A DNA stretch of 64,000 nt. Origin: Hydrangea macrophylla (lineage: Eukaryota > Streptophyta > Magnoliopsida > Cornales > Hydrangeaceae). Under the pieces are notes generated by a model. It searched no databases and had not been told where the DNA came from. It worked only from the letters and a program-made list of their open reading frames with translations. Every line of letters begins with the position of its first letter. Position 1 is the first letter of the stretch. The DNA lies in contig CM066993.1 of assembly GCA_033977485.1 (NCBI GenBank), positions 67,000,864-67,064,863 on the forward strand. The letters run 5' to 3'. Both the position numbers and the translations under genes were made by a program. Positions 32,555-45,179 of the stretch are shown in pieces.

Positions 32555-33200
32555 TTCATTCCTAACACATGTTAGTTTTGGAATCATGTAAAACAACTTC
32601 TAATGCAAGTCATGTGACTCTACTATTATTAGATGTGTTCCATTCTCACATGTAGTTATTATAACCAAATTTGAGATATGAATTTAGGAACCACACCCCA
32701 ACATTACTTCTTTACTAAAATTTCACAACTTCTAATGTGATTACATTATCACATGTGAGTGTTGCAAACTAAATTTGAGATATACATTTAGGAACCGTAG
32801 CATTACTTTTTGTCAAATTTGAGATATAAATTTAGGAACCATAACATTACTACAATGGAAGTCACGTAGTTTTACTTTTATTCAATGTATTTCCACTGTG
32901 ATCATATATGTTGAAAACAAAGTTTGATACACAAACCTAGGAATCATAGCATTACTCATCAAAATTTCATAACTTCTAATGAAAGTCCCGTGCTTTTACT
33001 ATTATTGAATGTGATTTCACTGTCACGTTTGGTGATGAGAACCAAATTTGAGATACAAATCTAAGAATCACAACATTACTCTCAGTCAAAATTTTACAAT
33101 TTCTAATAAAAGTCACATGGTTCTACTATGTTTAAATGTTGTTCAACTTTTACATGTATATTTTGGGAATCAAATTTGAGAAATAAATTTAGTAATCATG
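32555..33200. repeat. Tandem repeats of ~110-150 bp inside Helitron 2
   Basis: About five diverged units with AAATTTGAGATATAAATTTA, GGAACCATAGCATTACT, AAATTTCACAACTTCTAATG and AAGTCACRTGGTTTTACT in fixed order. Confidence 0.7.
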
Positions 33201-34107
33201 CATGAAATCTGCAATGAAAGTTGCATTTTATGTTTTCCGAAATGAACTTTTTGCAAATTAAAATTGATTTAAAAATTAAGGATCTTAAGTTATTAAATTT
33301 ATAATAGAGGTTTGAAAAAGAATTATGCCAATTTGCAATCAATTTGGCCAATTTCGTATTAGTCAGTTTGTCCTATTCTTTACAATAATTGCATAGTTAG
33401 TCAAATATCATAATATCCCTTTAGTATATCATAATTACTCATACATATGTACAGCTGCATAAGGATATATTAATTTGTGAGAGGCTAATTTTGTCATTTC
33501 AGACAATAACTACATTCAAGTCAACTAATAATTATATTCAGGTCAACTTTTGAAATTTTATTTAATATAATAATGAGGATTCAATCAACTATGATTTCAA
33601 TATTTCAGGTTCAATAAACTTTTTCAACCATAATTACAATTGACTTAAAAAAAAGTCAACAAAAAGGCTGCTTAAATTATATTTACATATAGGTCAATTT
33701 TTGTAACAAAAATTGTAAAATTGGTCATCTCTTGGCACAATATTACATATAGGTGGCTGCTTACACCATATTTACATATTGGTCAATTTTGTAAGAAAAA
33801 ATATAGAATGGTCATTTTTGGTACAAGATTTACATATAAGTCAATTTTTGTAAAAAAAATTACAGAATGGTCAATGATCAACAAAATTTTCTACTGCCAC
33901 CTGAAAATGTAACAAATACTACCAAGAATGAAAAAATAAAATAAAATACTACCAACAATGAGAAAAGAAATTAAAAGCGTAAAAATTAAATTTGCAAAAG
34001 CATACTAAATTGATAGGAATAGAAAGCGTCAAAATTAAGTTTGGTTCAAAAACTCGAAAATGCTCAAAACTTTTGTATTAAAATCATCAACAATATTATC
34101 TATTATT

Positions 34108-34295
34108 ACTTCAAAATACACCCCAAATTTATCTATATTACAACTTACAATACTTAATTTACTCTGTAAACAATGGGCACACGTGGGCACCACTATTACC
34201 ACTTCAAAATACACCCCAAATTTATCTATATTACAACTTACAATACTTAATTTACTGTATAAACAATGGGCACACGTGGGCACCACGTGTTGCCC
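34108..34295. repeat. Tandem duplication at the Helitron 2 3' end
   Basis: ACTTCAAAATACACCCCAAA...GGGCACACGTGGGCACCAC occurs at about 34108-34193 and 34201-34285. Only the second copy continues into the full hairpin and CTAG end. Confidence 0.8.
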
Positions 34296-34301
34296 TCCTA
34301 G

Positions 34302-34380
34302 TATATATATAAGAATGCAACAGCTGAATGAGGAGTTAGTTACATATCATCTTGCTCCTCTCCGAAACGTATATACATAC
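34302..34380. repeat. Duplicated segment Y, copy 2
   Basis: Matches 31479-31560 (AGAATGCAACAGCTGAATGA, GGAGTTAGTTACATATCATC), directly after the Helitron 2 terminus. Confidence 0.85.
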
Positions 34381-35345
34381 TCATAATAAGGATATATTGA
34401 TTTGTGTGAAGGCAATTCTGTCATATCAGTCGATCAAGTATCTTCAAGCAAGCTTGTAATTACAAGTGAACCCTTTTTACTATACATAATGACTCATACA
34501 TCTCAATACTCATCATAATGATATATTGATATGTGTGAGGGTAATTCTGTCATTTCACAAGAATAATTACATTCAGGTCAGCTTTCAAAATTTTATTTAA
34601 TATAATAATGAGAATTCAATCAATAATATTATGTTTAATTACATCTGTGTCAACAAATTTTGGTATATTTATTATTCACTTAACAAAAAGTCAAAAAAAA
34701 AAAAGTGGCTATTTTAGTGGCTATTTACGTATTGGTCACTGATATTTACATTCTGGTCAACTTCTTCTCTAAAATTTAGGATTTGTATTTTGTAATAGAT
34801 ATAATTACATTTACGTCAAGATTCTGTGGCATATTTTTCATTCACTTCAACAAAAAGTCAATAATAATGACTAATTACGTATTAGTTTGTAATATTTATA
34901 TTTTTGTCAACTTTTGTCCTGAAATTTAGGATTAATATATTGTGGGATTTTTTTTTTACATATATTGTGGCTTCTCCCCTTTCCCTTTTTCCTTTTACTT
35001 TAAAAATGAATTTTAAAGTACACACACATGCCTATAACTTTAATTAACACACACATGGCTATAAATTAAATTTACACACATGCTTATAAATTATCTTTTA
35101 TCAGACACACATACCTAATATGTGTTATTTATCGTTTCAAAACTACAACACATTATGGAACTTTGAATATATGGAATTTAATTAACTTATAAAATTATGA
35201 ATACATTTTTGCTTTGTAATCTTAGAACCAAATCCATGTCAAATTCATTTTTACTCAAATCTCATACTAAATTGAAACAACACTATTCAAATCTTATACT
35301 CAAATGCATAGAAATAATGAATTTATACCTTCAAAAAAGAATAGT

Positions 35346-37684
35346 TGTAACACCCATACCCGGAAAAAAGGGTTAATAATTATATTGATATGCATCAATT
35401 TATATAATTAGTTCGTAAGACAGATTAAGGGGAGGCTTTGGACTCGCCTGAGGAAAAGTGTTCGGTAAAGGACACAATTAGAAAGTCCCCAATGAGGTGG
35501 AACAAGTTATGAAGTGGGACCCAGTGAAGGGTCCGGATAAAATAAATTTGTATTTTATTTGTTAAATGCATTTATATGATTAAATGGATACTTGTTTAAA
35601 GATGTCTTTAAATGATATTGCTATATGCGTTAGCATTTGATATTGGGTTGGATACCCAAATAAGGGTATAACTGAAAAGATTCATTATTAGTAGGTGCGA
35701 TAGCAAATTCACAAAATATTTGGGACTGTGGGACCCATACGGGATTTAAACAAACACTCACTAGATATTTGGGTAGATAATGGAATGTTTGAGAGATTTC
35801 ATAATAAGATCTTAAGAAATCTGGGGGTATAAATGGAAATAAGGGAAAACTTTGACAACTCATTGCATGTATGAGTGTAGGTGTCAAATGAGTGTATATC
35901 ACTCTCAAAATTTACAGAAATTTGAAAGGAAAGAGAAAGAGCCGACGAGATTCCGAGACACCGACGTTCGATTCACGTCGTTCCGTCGTCGTCCGATGTC
36001 CAATTCGCGAACCGAAGCCGTATTCAGATTCGTGGAGGTGAGACGATCATTTCTACACCTTTCATTTACATTTTAAACATCGTATTTTGGTAGCTCATAC
36101 TAATCGGTGACACGCAGTCTGCCGAGTTTATGTAGGAGTTACTCCGGAGTGAACTTTGGGCTGGGATTGGTGAAATTCTGCACATATTGGCTTGATTTTG
36201 GGTAGAACTTGTTGAAGGTGAGTTTTCTAACCTAAGCTTGGATGTGGTACATGTCTTGTGCTTCAATTGATAGTTAGGAAGTGATAATTCTAGAGATTGG
36301 GGTTGAATTCATGCTAAATACTAGAACTTCATGTTAATTCCGTATGAAATTATTATGTTTATGTGGCTATGTGCTTATATCTTAAGTGGTCAATGAATGG
36401 TTGGGAGTAATGGTTCATTGTTGGGAGTAGTAAGAAAGAGGAAGAGGAAGAATCCAATAAATATAGAAGTCCAAGGATTATAAGTGACCGCACAGCCAAG
36501 GAAATGGTCTTCCGGTCTGAATGAACCATTAACCCATGAATTTTGCGATTACGTATGCTTACGTGCTTAAATTGCTACATTATACATGTACACGACATCC
36601 AATGCACTTTAGTTTATTCACTAAGCGTAATGCTTAAGAAAATCATTTTTCCTATTTCTGTTGTGGTACATAACAACCACCACAGGTTCGGAGCTATTCC
36701 CAGAGAAAAAATGACACGCGGTTGGGAATGGGAGAGATTTGGGACTCGTGAATATGAACTCTCTTTAAACTTGTAAATTGTAGTAAAATGTTGTTCCTTT
36801 AAAGATAATATTGGTATTTTTGTTGTATCCATGAAACTTATATCTGCTAACTTGTAATTTGGTAGTTTTGAGGCTAAAGTTTGAGAACTTGTGTAAATAT
36901 CCTGTTTTGGTTGGTTTGGTGCAAGTTGTTTAGTTGGACCATCTCGACAAGTCCGGATGGTGTCGCAAGTGTTTTAGACAAGTTCCATTTGTATACATGA
37001 TGTTAGTTATATAGCTTTGAGATCATTTCCAACAAGATTCCATGAGATGCTAGCTTTTGATAAGAGTTGAGTTTCAAAACTTATTTTATTCAAAGGAGTT
37101 AAGTTCATGGTTATTTTTATCCAAATGAGGTTGTATATATGTGCTACATGCTTGGTAATGTTTAAACATGCTTAGGAGTGTTTGAAATGTTTAGGAGTGT
37201 TTGAAATGTTTTTTTGATGTCCCATGACATTTGGATATGTTTAGGTATGAGTTGGTTATGTAAAAACAGGGTTTTTAGCAGTAAAAAATTGTTCTGCAGA
37301 ACCCGGATCGATCCAGGTTAAAGGGTGGATCGATCCGAACTTCTTTAGGGACATTTTGCGAGAAAAACAGTGAGATGGATCGCGGATCGATCTGCTCACA
37401 AATTTTTCCGCCGTCCACTTTTACAGAAACGTGAATATCTCTTTCTAGAAAACTCGGATTCGTGCGCCATTTTATGCATTGGAACCGGGACTCGAAAATT
37501 TATCTTTTGGTATAAAATTTACTTTTTTTCCTAAATGACCATTTTACCCTTGGGGCTGTTTTGTCACAGTAAAGTTCTTTTAAGTGGTTTAATTCAAGTT
37601 TTCTTCCTAATTAGTGTAGTTTGGGACACGTATATTCTTGTTACACATGTTTTAATCCACCGGGACGAGTTAAGAGCTATGAAA
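35346..37684 (+). repeat. Gypsy-type LTR, probably solo
   Basis: Starts TGTAACACCCATACCC; ATAGT stands immediately left (35341-35345) and again at 37685-37689, suggesting a 5-bp TSD. Inner landmarks match the LTR at 51255 in order and spacing: TATA (35827), donor-like GAG/GTGAG at 36037 and GAAG/GTGAG at 36217, acceptor-like CCACAG/GTTCGG at 36685, CTGCAGAA at 37294, then a GGATCGATCC cluster. The right end lacks the usual CA, so that boundary is tentative. No ORF. Confidence 0.55.
37304..37393. repeat. GGATCGATCC palindrome cluster in LTR
   Basis: GGATCGATCC twice and GGATCGCGGATCGATC within 90 bp, right after CTGCAGAA. Confidence 0.8.
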
Positions 37685-38046
37685 ATAGTTTATATAAGTA
37701 TGACAATTATAGATGTAGATACCAAATGAAGGTTTTACTTATTTTAACACATAGATATATATTTATTTTACACACATATGCTTCTAAATTTTATTTTATT
37801 ACACACACATATCATTTACCATTTCAGAAATATTGTCTATTAAGGAACTTTGAATATAAGGAGACGAAAATAGGTCATAAAAATATTGTAGTGCTTTCTT
37901 CAGAGGAAAACCAAAAATTGCTTCTAAAACGCAAAGATAGACACTAAAATAGGACCACACAAGGTATTGTGGTAGCATATTTCAGAAGTATGGCTTACTC
38001 ATATTTCATTTTCCTGACCTTGTATTGTTAGTTGCAATACTTGAAT

Positions 38047-38358
38047 GCTATAACACAATCCAAATGGGAGAAAATACTAATGATATAGAAGTAATCACAT
38101 TGTAAACTTGAAAGAAGATAATTCAACAGAAGATAATGTTTTCCATTCATTTATTAAATTATTACACAATTGGTAACAAGATTACAAATTGCAGACAACA
38201 AAGCTATAACACAACGCAAAGGAGAAAAAAATATCAATAATATAAAAGTACTCTCATTTTAAAAGTCAATAAAGATAATTTGAGAGAATATAATGTCTTT
38301 CATTAGTTTATTACATTTGTACACCATTGATATAAAGATTAAAAATGGGAAAAAAAGA
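38047..38358. repeat. Two 156-bp tandem units at the Helitron 3 3' end
   Basis: GCTATAACACAAYSCAAAKG begins units at 38047 and 38203; both carry AAGATAATT, AATRATRTAAAAGTA-like and TTTATTA...ACAC words in the same order. Confidence 0.7.
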
Positions 38359-38832
38359 AGATAGAGAAGCTAATAAAAGATGATTGACACGTGCAACGCA
38401 CGTGCCGGTACTCTAGTATTTATATATATAACTAAATTGCAGAATTTTGGGATTGGATAAATTTAACTTGGAGAGCTTATGGTCAAAACTAGCTTCTTCG
38501 ATTTTCTTCTTCTTCTTCTCCTTCTTCTTCTTCTTCTTCTTCTTCTTCTTCTTTTTTCTTTCTTTTTTTTTTTAATTTTAATTTTATGTTTATTGATTGA
38601 ATCACAAAAATTAGGCCAAACGGGCTCTTAACAGCCAATGGGCCACAGCGTGGCTGTCAAACAAACAGTTTGATCGAAACTTTTGCCTATTCCACATATA
38701 TAGGAAGAAATCATGGAACTACCCTGAAGTTTGGATGTCTTGGTGGCGTTTTTATTCGTGAGAGTAGCATTTTTTTTTTAGGAAAACAACATAGCACTGT
38801 TAGAAAATTGAGGTGTGAATGAGTAGGCAGCA

Positions 38833-38952
38833 TTTTAATGGCGTTTGTCTTAAAGTGCCGGGAATTAACGGCGTTTGTCTTGAAGCACCGGAAATTAACG
38901 GCGTTTGTCTTGAAGCGTCAAAAATTAACGGCGTTTATTCAAAAGCGCTAGG
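38833..38952. repeat. Minisatellite AACGGCGTTTGTCTTGAAGC, four units
   Basis: Four 31-35 bp units of TTAACGGCGTTTGTCTTGAAG plus a variable GCCGGAA tail. ACCGGT words follow at 38995-39030. The region 38440-39530 probably belongs to the copia 5' end, but no LTR or primer site could be recognised. Confidence 0.7.
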
Positions 38953-39397
38953 AATTTTTTAGCTTTAGTTTTTGAGAAAGTTACAGAGGGGCTTTCGACC
39001 GGTTGGCCGGGTCATTTCGACCGGTCCATCGGGCCCAGAACTGAAAAGTTGTGATTTTTCATGTCTCAACCTCGAATTTGAACGATGTATATATGTTATA
39101 TTGGTTTCTAAACGTGCATTTACATACATAGACATGTTCTAAGGGTGTTGGGACACAACCATTTGTGTAAAGACATGTCTCTTATTCTATAGACACCTAT
39201 ATATATACATGTATGTTAGTTAGTTATATTCAGATTTTTCATTTTTTGAATTTTTGTCTAGACTTTTTGAGTCTTTTGATAGTAATTTATATACATAAAT
39301 TATGAAGAAGTTAATAGAGATTGTTGCCTCTTTTAACTTAGATCGTAGTATCCTCAAGACAAAGACGACATAGTCCATTTGCAACCGTGTGTGGGTC

Positions 39398-39520
39398 ATA
39401 ACTTTGTTTTCGGACAGTGCATTTAATACGTGCTCGATCTTTGAAGTTCTTTTTCTGTAATTCATTGTTTCTTATCCATTTTTCGAGTACCCCAAAACTA
39501 ACAATCGAAAACAAAGTTAT
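39398..39520. repeat. 15-bp perfect inverted repeat before the copia gag
   Basis: ATAACTTTGTTTTCG at 39398-39412 is exactly inverted at 39506-39520, ending 13 bp before the gag ATG; the loop is 93 nt. Confidence 0.8.
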
Positions 39521-39533
39521 ATATACTTGAAAG

Positions 39534-40156
39534 ATGGCTGGAGAAACATCAACTACAGTAGCAACCATTGTCAAGAACACTCATGCCGAGAAGCCTGAAA
39601 AATTTAAGGGGGAAGACTTCAAAAGATTGCAAATGAAAATGCTATTTTATCTCACTACTCTCAACCTCGCACACATTCTACGTGAGGCAAAACCGGTGAT
39701 TCCTACAAAAAATGCAACCAAAGACAAGAAGTCGCTTTGCAAGCATGGAATCACTCCAATTTCTTATGCCGTAATTATATCTTAAATTGGCTGGAGGATA
39801 TTCTCTACAATGTTTACTCTATCTTTGAAAGTGCAAAGGAACTTTGGGATTCTCTAGACAAGAAGTACAAAACGGAAGATGTAGGGACTAAGAAGTTCAT
39901 TGTGGGAAGGTTTCTAGACTTCAAAATAGTGGATTCTATTCCGATGGTTAAGCAATTAGAAGAGATACAAGTCATCATCAACCAAATTCATGTGGAAGGT
40001 ATGGCTATTAGTGAAGCATTCCAAGTTGCATCAATCATTGAGAAGTTACCACCATTGTGGAAGGAATTCAAGAGCTATCTAAAACACAAGCGCAAGGAAT
40101 TGTCAATGGAAGACTTGGTAGTGCATTTAAGGATAGAGGAAGACAACCGGAAATGA
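39534..40156 (+). pseudogene. gag: copia Gag (capsid part)
   Basis: Starts MAGETSTTVATIVKN at 39534; typical UBN2-type gag text follows ([42 protein letters not shown]). The reading frame changes near 39737 and meets a TGA at 40154-40156. Confidence 0.85.
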
Positions 40157-40168
40157 GATAAGAGTGGG

Positions 40169-40534
40169 GTGCAAGGATCTATCGAGTCTAAGGCAAATCT
40201 TGTTGAAGGTGAGTCTTCAAAGGTTAAAAATAAAAGTAATACTAAGGGAGCAAAAAGGAAGTCTACATACAATAATTCCAAGGACCACAAATCCAAGAAA
40301 ATCAAAGGGAATTGTTGGATTTGTGGGATACCTGGGCATCGCGCAAGCGATTGTCGAAATAAGAAGGGATCTAATGGAGGGAACAAAAAGCCTAACCAAG
40401 CAAACATGTTGGAGACCAACGATTTTGCGACGGTAATCATGGAAACTTGTATTGTGACCGACTCAAAGAGTTGGTGGATAGATACCGGGGCCACTAAGCA
40501 CATTTGTGGAGATCGAAACATGTTTTCTACCTAT
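40169..40534 (+). pseudogene. copia nucleocapsid knuckle and protease start
   Basis: Same frame as the second gag piece. Zinc knuckle CWICGIPGHRASDC, a Lys-rich linker, then the aspartic protease motif WWIDTGATKHIC near 40471. The frame is cut by the LTR at 40535. Confidence 0.88.
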
Positions 40535-40712
40535 TGTAGACACCCCAATTTTGACCAAATGTCGAGTTAAGGGGAGTACTACCTCTAAGATCCGATGATG
40601 ACAAGCGTCCAACTAATCTAGGACTTCCAAAGATGATTCAAACTCTTCGAAAGACTCTCTAATCTAAACAAAAAGCAAAAAAGAAAGAAAGAAAGAGGAG
40701 AATTGAGGCAAA

Positions 40713-40980
40713 ACGGCACTTAGGCGGTTTACGGCAGTCACGGGTTGCCGTTGCGGCACTCCCTAACTGTAGGAACGGCATTCAGGGAGAGCCGCACCCG
40801 CATCCATTAACTACCGATAAAATGTTTCAAGTGCCGCTAAAATTTGAAAATTCTAAAAAGACGGCAGTCCATGGAGTTGTATGCGGCATTCCATGAGTGC
40901 CGTTGTGGCCGCACTGGCATTCACTAAGTGCCGTTCCGGCATTCAGAGAGTGCCGCTTCCATCTCCAGGGAGTGCCGCAT
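40713..40980. repeat. CGGCACT / AGTGCCG inverted-word cluster in LTR
   Basis: About a dozen copies of CGGCAYT or its inverse AGTGCCG (for example CGGCATTC...GAGTGCCG pairs) in 270 bp. Confidence 0.75.
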
Positions 40981-41619
40981 TTTTGTGACAATTTGTCCAA
41001 AAGTAGGTCGGTTTATACCATCAAATGGCGGCGGGAATTAGGGTTTTGGCTGCGAATTTCCCAAAATGACCCCCTAATGATTGCTTATATATAGAAGGTG
41101 TATATCCAATTATTAGGAATGGATTATTAGAATGTTAGCATCCCAATATTGATTCTCCTTCACAATTTTCTAAATAGAGAAAGAGTAGTAGAGTTGGAAG
41201 AAGAGTTTGATCATCACTTGGAAGGTCTTAAAGAAGCCAAGAAGTTGAGGATACTTAGAGGTAAAACTCTAAACTAATTAGTTTATTAGTAGCTCAATCA
41301 CAATATTTAGATACCTAGGACCTTTTACACATTTTCAAAACCTCTCTTCCCACCTCATTTCATCACATACCAAATATATATTGTGATTGAGCTTTCATCT
41401 CATTAGTTTGGATCAAAATGGTTTAGTGTTTAAAGCTTAAATAAATCTTGAAATAAAACCTTGATCCCTTTTCTTTGATTATGTTTATTTCTTAGGTTCA
41501 TGAGACTTTCAATGCCTTACTTGAACCTTTGTGTTTAGAATCCCTCAATATTCCTATGAACTTATGATTCATAAAGGGATTGAGGTTAATCCTAGTATGT
41601 TGAGTCAATGAGTCCAAAC

Positions 41620-42045
41620 TTCATCCATAGTTTGAGCTTATTATTTCAAGGTTTTGTGAAGTTCCTTATACTTCATTAAAATCCATAAGTTCAAGTGACA
41701 TTAATCTCCATTGGCCATCAAATGGTAGGAGAAGTAGCTTAGTTTAAGTTCATCTCTATGGCTTAGGCTAATCCTTTTCTTAGGTTTTGTAAAGCTCTTC
41801 ATACTTCATTAAAATCTACATGTGTGTATCTTTAACCTCCAATGACCATCAAGTGGTAGGAGTAACAATATGAATCCAAGCTTTTGTCCATAAGTTTGAG
41901 TTTATTGTTTTGGGGATTTTGTGAAAGTCATTTCATATTTCATCAAAATCCACAAACATGTATGTCTTTAGTCTCCAATGACCATCAAATCGTAGGAGAA
42001 GTAATTTGGATTAAGCCCAACTTCATGGTTTAGTAGTTGGAATTA
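41620..42045. repeat. Three ~120-140 bp tandem units in the solo LTR
   Basis: Each has TTTTGTRAA, TTCATTAAAATCYA, CTCCAATGACCATCAA and TGGTAGGAGAAGTA; units start roughly at 41645, 41775 and 41905. Confidence 0.65.
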
Positions 42046-43537
42046 ACCAACTAAGTTGAACTTGAACAAACGGTGCAGTGAATTCAGTGACCATCTTTGA
42101 TCAAAGATTTTTAGTTCAATATCAGACCGTTGGAATTGAATGAAACCAATGGGAAAGTGTTTATAACTCAAAGTTCTACCACTGTAATTTTTATTTTAAG
42201 GATGCTTCATGTTTAGGGTAGTTTGGTCAATGGTTTTGTGGAACAACTATAATCTGTCCAGAGTTTCAGAACAGTAATACTCTTTTGAAATAAGCAGATC
42301 AAAACCTTAATCAAGTGTTCTTGGCCCAAAATAAATTTTTCCAGATAGTTTAATGTGTTAGGAAGCTACCCTAAAAAGACCAAAGCATTTCTTATTTTTT
42401 TTTTTACTATTTTTATAAAATCATGCAAAAACTCTAAACAGAGAGTTGTAAGTACCTGAGTGATGTCTAGTGTTTGTCCAATTCCCGGAGATCTAACAGT
42501 TCAAACCTCAATTTTCTTTTTGGGTTAGAAACTAGACTCACAGAGGCATCTTATGTCCAAAAGTCATCAAGATCAAACTACGGGAAGTATGCTTTTTTAT
42601 TTCCTTACAGTTCTGATCTGCTCTCAGCAATTTTCAGAATTCTGTCATGATTTTGATATATCTTGCAAACAATGGTCCCAATGATCTTTTCATGACCTAA
42701 GGCTTAAACTATGTGTTAGTAGTGATTAGTCAAGCTTAAAACCAGAGGCTAAATGATCCAAATCAATGAAATGTTCATAGTTTTAGTGCATTCATACTCA
42801 TATGTTAATGTGCATTAATTTTGTAGATTGATACTTGTAAATAGAATTCATCTTATGTTAGAGTTAGTTATTTAGGAGTTCAATGATGTGTTTTGTTTAA
42901 AGTATGTCGACTAATCCTTTATTTTGTAGCGCTATCAAGGTATGATTTCTTGAACTCCTGTTTAGTTTATTTTAATTTCTTGATCTTTATTGATTTTTTC
43001 GACCCCGTGAACGACACCTTATAAATAAGTCTTGCTTTATTTGTATATTTGAAATAGAGACCTTTTCTTAGGTTTTACTTTCTATTCGTATGCATTGCAC
43101 GTTTAATATTCGCGGCATGGATCCCGGGTAAGTTCTATAGTTCCCTATTTGCATATCATATTGCTTGTTACTTGAATTATGTGGTTTTTGAATGATATTT
43201 TATCACTTGCAATCTTACACCCTTTTAGACATGCTTTTGTGATGTATATCTATATATATGTATTAGTTGAGGACATGCTTAGATAATTAATTTGATTAAA
43301 AGGATGTTGAGTAGAGGCCTATCGCGAGATAGGATGAGAAGGGGTGTTTTAGTCCGATGGGCTCCTTTCCTTCTCATTCCATAATCCCCGAACATAGTTT
43401 AATCTTTGGTTTCGCAAAAAGATCAGTTGCTTTAAAATGGTTTCTTAATTTTCCCTTTTGAAAAAAATTAAGTGGCGACTCTTGGTATTTGAAATTTGAA
43501 AATGTTTTAAAAGTGGGCCCAAATGCCGGTATCCACA

Positions 43538-44978
43538 CCTACACAAAGGTGGAAGGTTGTGAGAGGCTTTATATGGGAGATACCGCGGTTGCAACCATTG
43601 AAGGCAAAGGGAATGTGTTGATGAAGTTCACATCTGGCAAAGAGATGACTCTCCAAGATGTGCTACATGTACCCGAAATTCGAAAGAATTTGAAGTTGTG
43701 TCCTATGCTTAGCAAGAAAGGATTCAAGCTAGTCTTCGAATCCGATAAATTTGTATTAACTAAAGGTAGAATGTATATAGGGAAGGGCTATATGTGTGAT
43801 GGGCTCTTCAAAGTCAATTGTACTCCTAAAATTTATATTAATGAGAATGAAATAAGTTCTTCTTATATTGTTGAGTTATGTAGTTTATGGCATTCTAGGC
43901 TTGGACATGTTAATTTCAAATATATGTATAAGATGATAAATTTAGGACTATTTCCAAAATTTGAAATTGATAAAACTCAATAATGTGAAATATGTATTCA
44001 ATCTAAGTTTACTAAAAAAAACCATTTAAATCCATAGATAGAACAAGTGAATTATTATATTTAATTCATATGGACTTATGTGATTTAAAATTAACTCCAA
44101 CAAGAGGTGGAAGAAAATATTTTGTTATGTTCATAGATGATAAAAGTAAATATTGTTATGTTTATTTATTGCACTCAAAGGATGAGACCATAGATATGTT
44201 TAAGACATATAAGGCCGAGGTTGAAAATCAACTTTCAAACACAATTAAAATGGTGAGGTCGGATAGGGGAGGTGAATACGAGTCAACTCCATTGGTCGAA
44301 TATTGTGCACTTAATGGCATAATTCACCAAACTACGGCACCGTATACATCGTAACAAAATGGTGTAGCGGAGAGGAAAAACCAAACTCTCAAGGAAATGG
44401 CTAATGCTATGTCAAATAGCTCGGAAGTGCCACATAACTTGTGGGGGGATGCCATTTTCACGGCGAATGTGATCCTAAATCGGATTTCATATAAGAAGAC
44501 TAACAAGTTTCCTTATGAAGTGTGTAAAGGTAGAGAACTCTCCTATAAAAAGTTGAAAGTGTGGGGGTGTCTAGCTAAGGTACAAGTTCTGCTTCCAAAA
44601 CAGACTAAGCTTGGACCTAAAACCGTGGATTGTGTATTTATTGGATATGTCGTTAATAGCGCTGCGTATCGATTCCTTGTGGTTAAATCTGATAATGTAG
44701 ATACTCATGCTAATACCTTTATAGAATCGGTGGATGTCAAATTCTTTGAGGACATCTTTCCTTTTAAAGAAGGAAGACAAAATTCAACTCCTAAAAGAAG
44801 TGTTGAAGACGTTACGTCTAATCCTCGTGATAAAGAAGAAATCGATGTCGCTCCTAGAAAGAGAAAGAGAGCTAGAAAAGCTACTTCTTTTGGACCGAAA
44901 TTTGTGACACTAGCTACCATGGGGGATCCTCAAACCTTTAACGAGGCTATGAGTACACCCGAAGCGCCATTTTGGTAA
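43538..44978 (+). pseudogene. copia protease end, GAG-pre-integrase and integrase
   Basis: 43538-43983 carries TLQDVLHVPEIRKNL and LWHSRLGHVNF (HHCC zinc-binding start); a TAA cuts the zinc region at 43981. The integrase core follows from 44070 (MDLCDLKLTPTRGG, MVRSDRGGEYES) with TAA at 44352-44354, then NGVAERKNQTLKEM with the catalytic Glu and KLKVWGCLAKV. Ends at TAA 44976. Confidence 0.88.
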
Positions 44979-45179
44979 GAAGCAGTAAATAGTGAGTTGG
45001 ATTCCATTATGCAAAACCATACGTGGGAATTGGTTAACTTGCCTCCGGGAAGTAAACCAATTGGTTGCAAATAGATATTCAAGAAAAAGCTCAAGGCCGA
45101 TGGTACTATTGATAAGTACAAGGCTCGGTTGGTAGCTAAAGGTTATAGACAAAAAGAGGGATTAGAATTCTTTAATACT
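44979..45179 (+). pseudogene. copia reverse transcriptase N-terminal part
   Basis: Continues in frame after a TAA: ELDSIMQNHTWELVNLPPG, a TAG at about 45072, then KADGTIDKYKARLVAKGY. Cut by the LTR at 45180. Confidence 0.85.

Larger units (their letters stand above)
31967..34301 (+). mobile_element. Helitron 2
   Basis: 5' end TCTACTATATATAAAAG at 31967 preceded by A. 3' end: a hairpin with ~12 bp stem (GGGCACACGTGG / CCACGTGTTGCCC, 34268-34295), then CTAG (34298-34301) followed by T. No Rep/helicase ORF. The interior holds a MITE, a ~140 bp tandem array and short repeats of TTTACATATNGGTCAATTTT (33675-33870). TCTATATCTACT at 31961 is an alternative 5' start. Confidence 0.75.
34381..38416 (+). 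mobile_element. Helitron 3 sequence, 3' end identified
   Basis: 3' end: perfect hairpin CACGTGC-AAC-GCACGTG (38388-38404), then CTAG at 38413-38416 and T. 34381-34640 repeats material seen at 33420-33600 in Helitron 2 (GATATATTRATTTGTG, TAATATAATAATGAG), so the two are relatives. The 5' end is not resolved. A gypsy-type LTR interrupts it (35346-37684). No protein-coding gene is seen. Confidence 0.6.
40535..43537 (+). repeat. Solo LTR (gypsy-type) in copia protease
   Basis: TGTAGACACCCC at the left and TATCCACA at the right; flanking CCTAT (40530-40534) and CCTAC (43538-43542) are a 4/5 TSD, and the copia frame resumes exactly after it. TATATATAG at about 41083 gives a U3 of about 0.55 kb in plus orientation. 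A TGGCGACTC word lies 60 bp from the right end. No ORF. Length 3003 bp. Confidence 0.8.
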
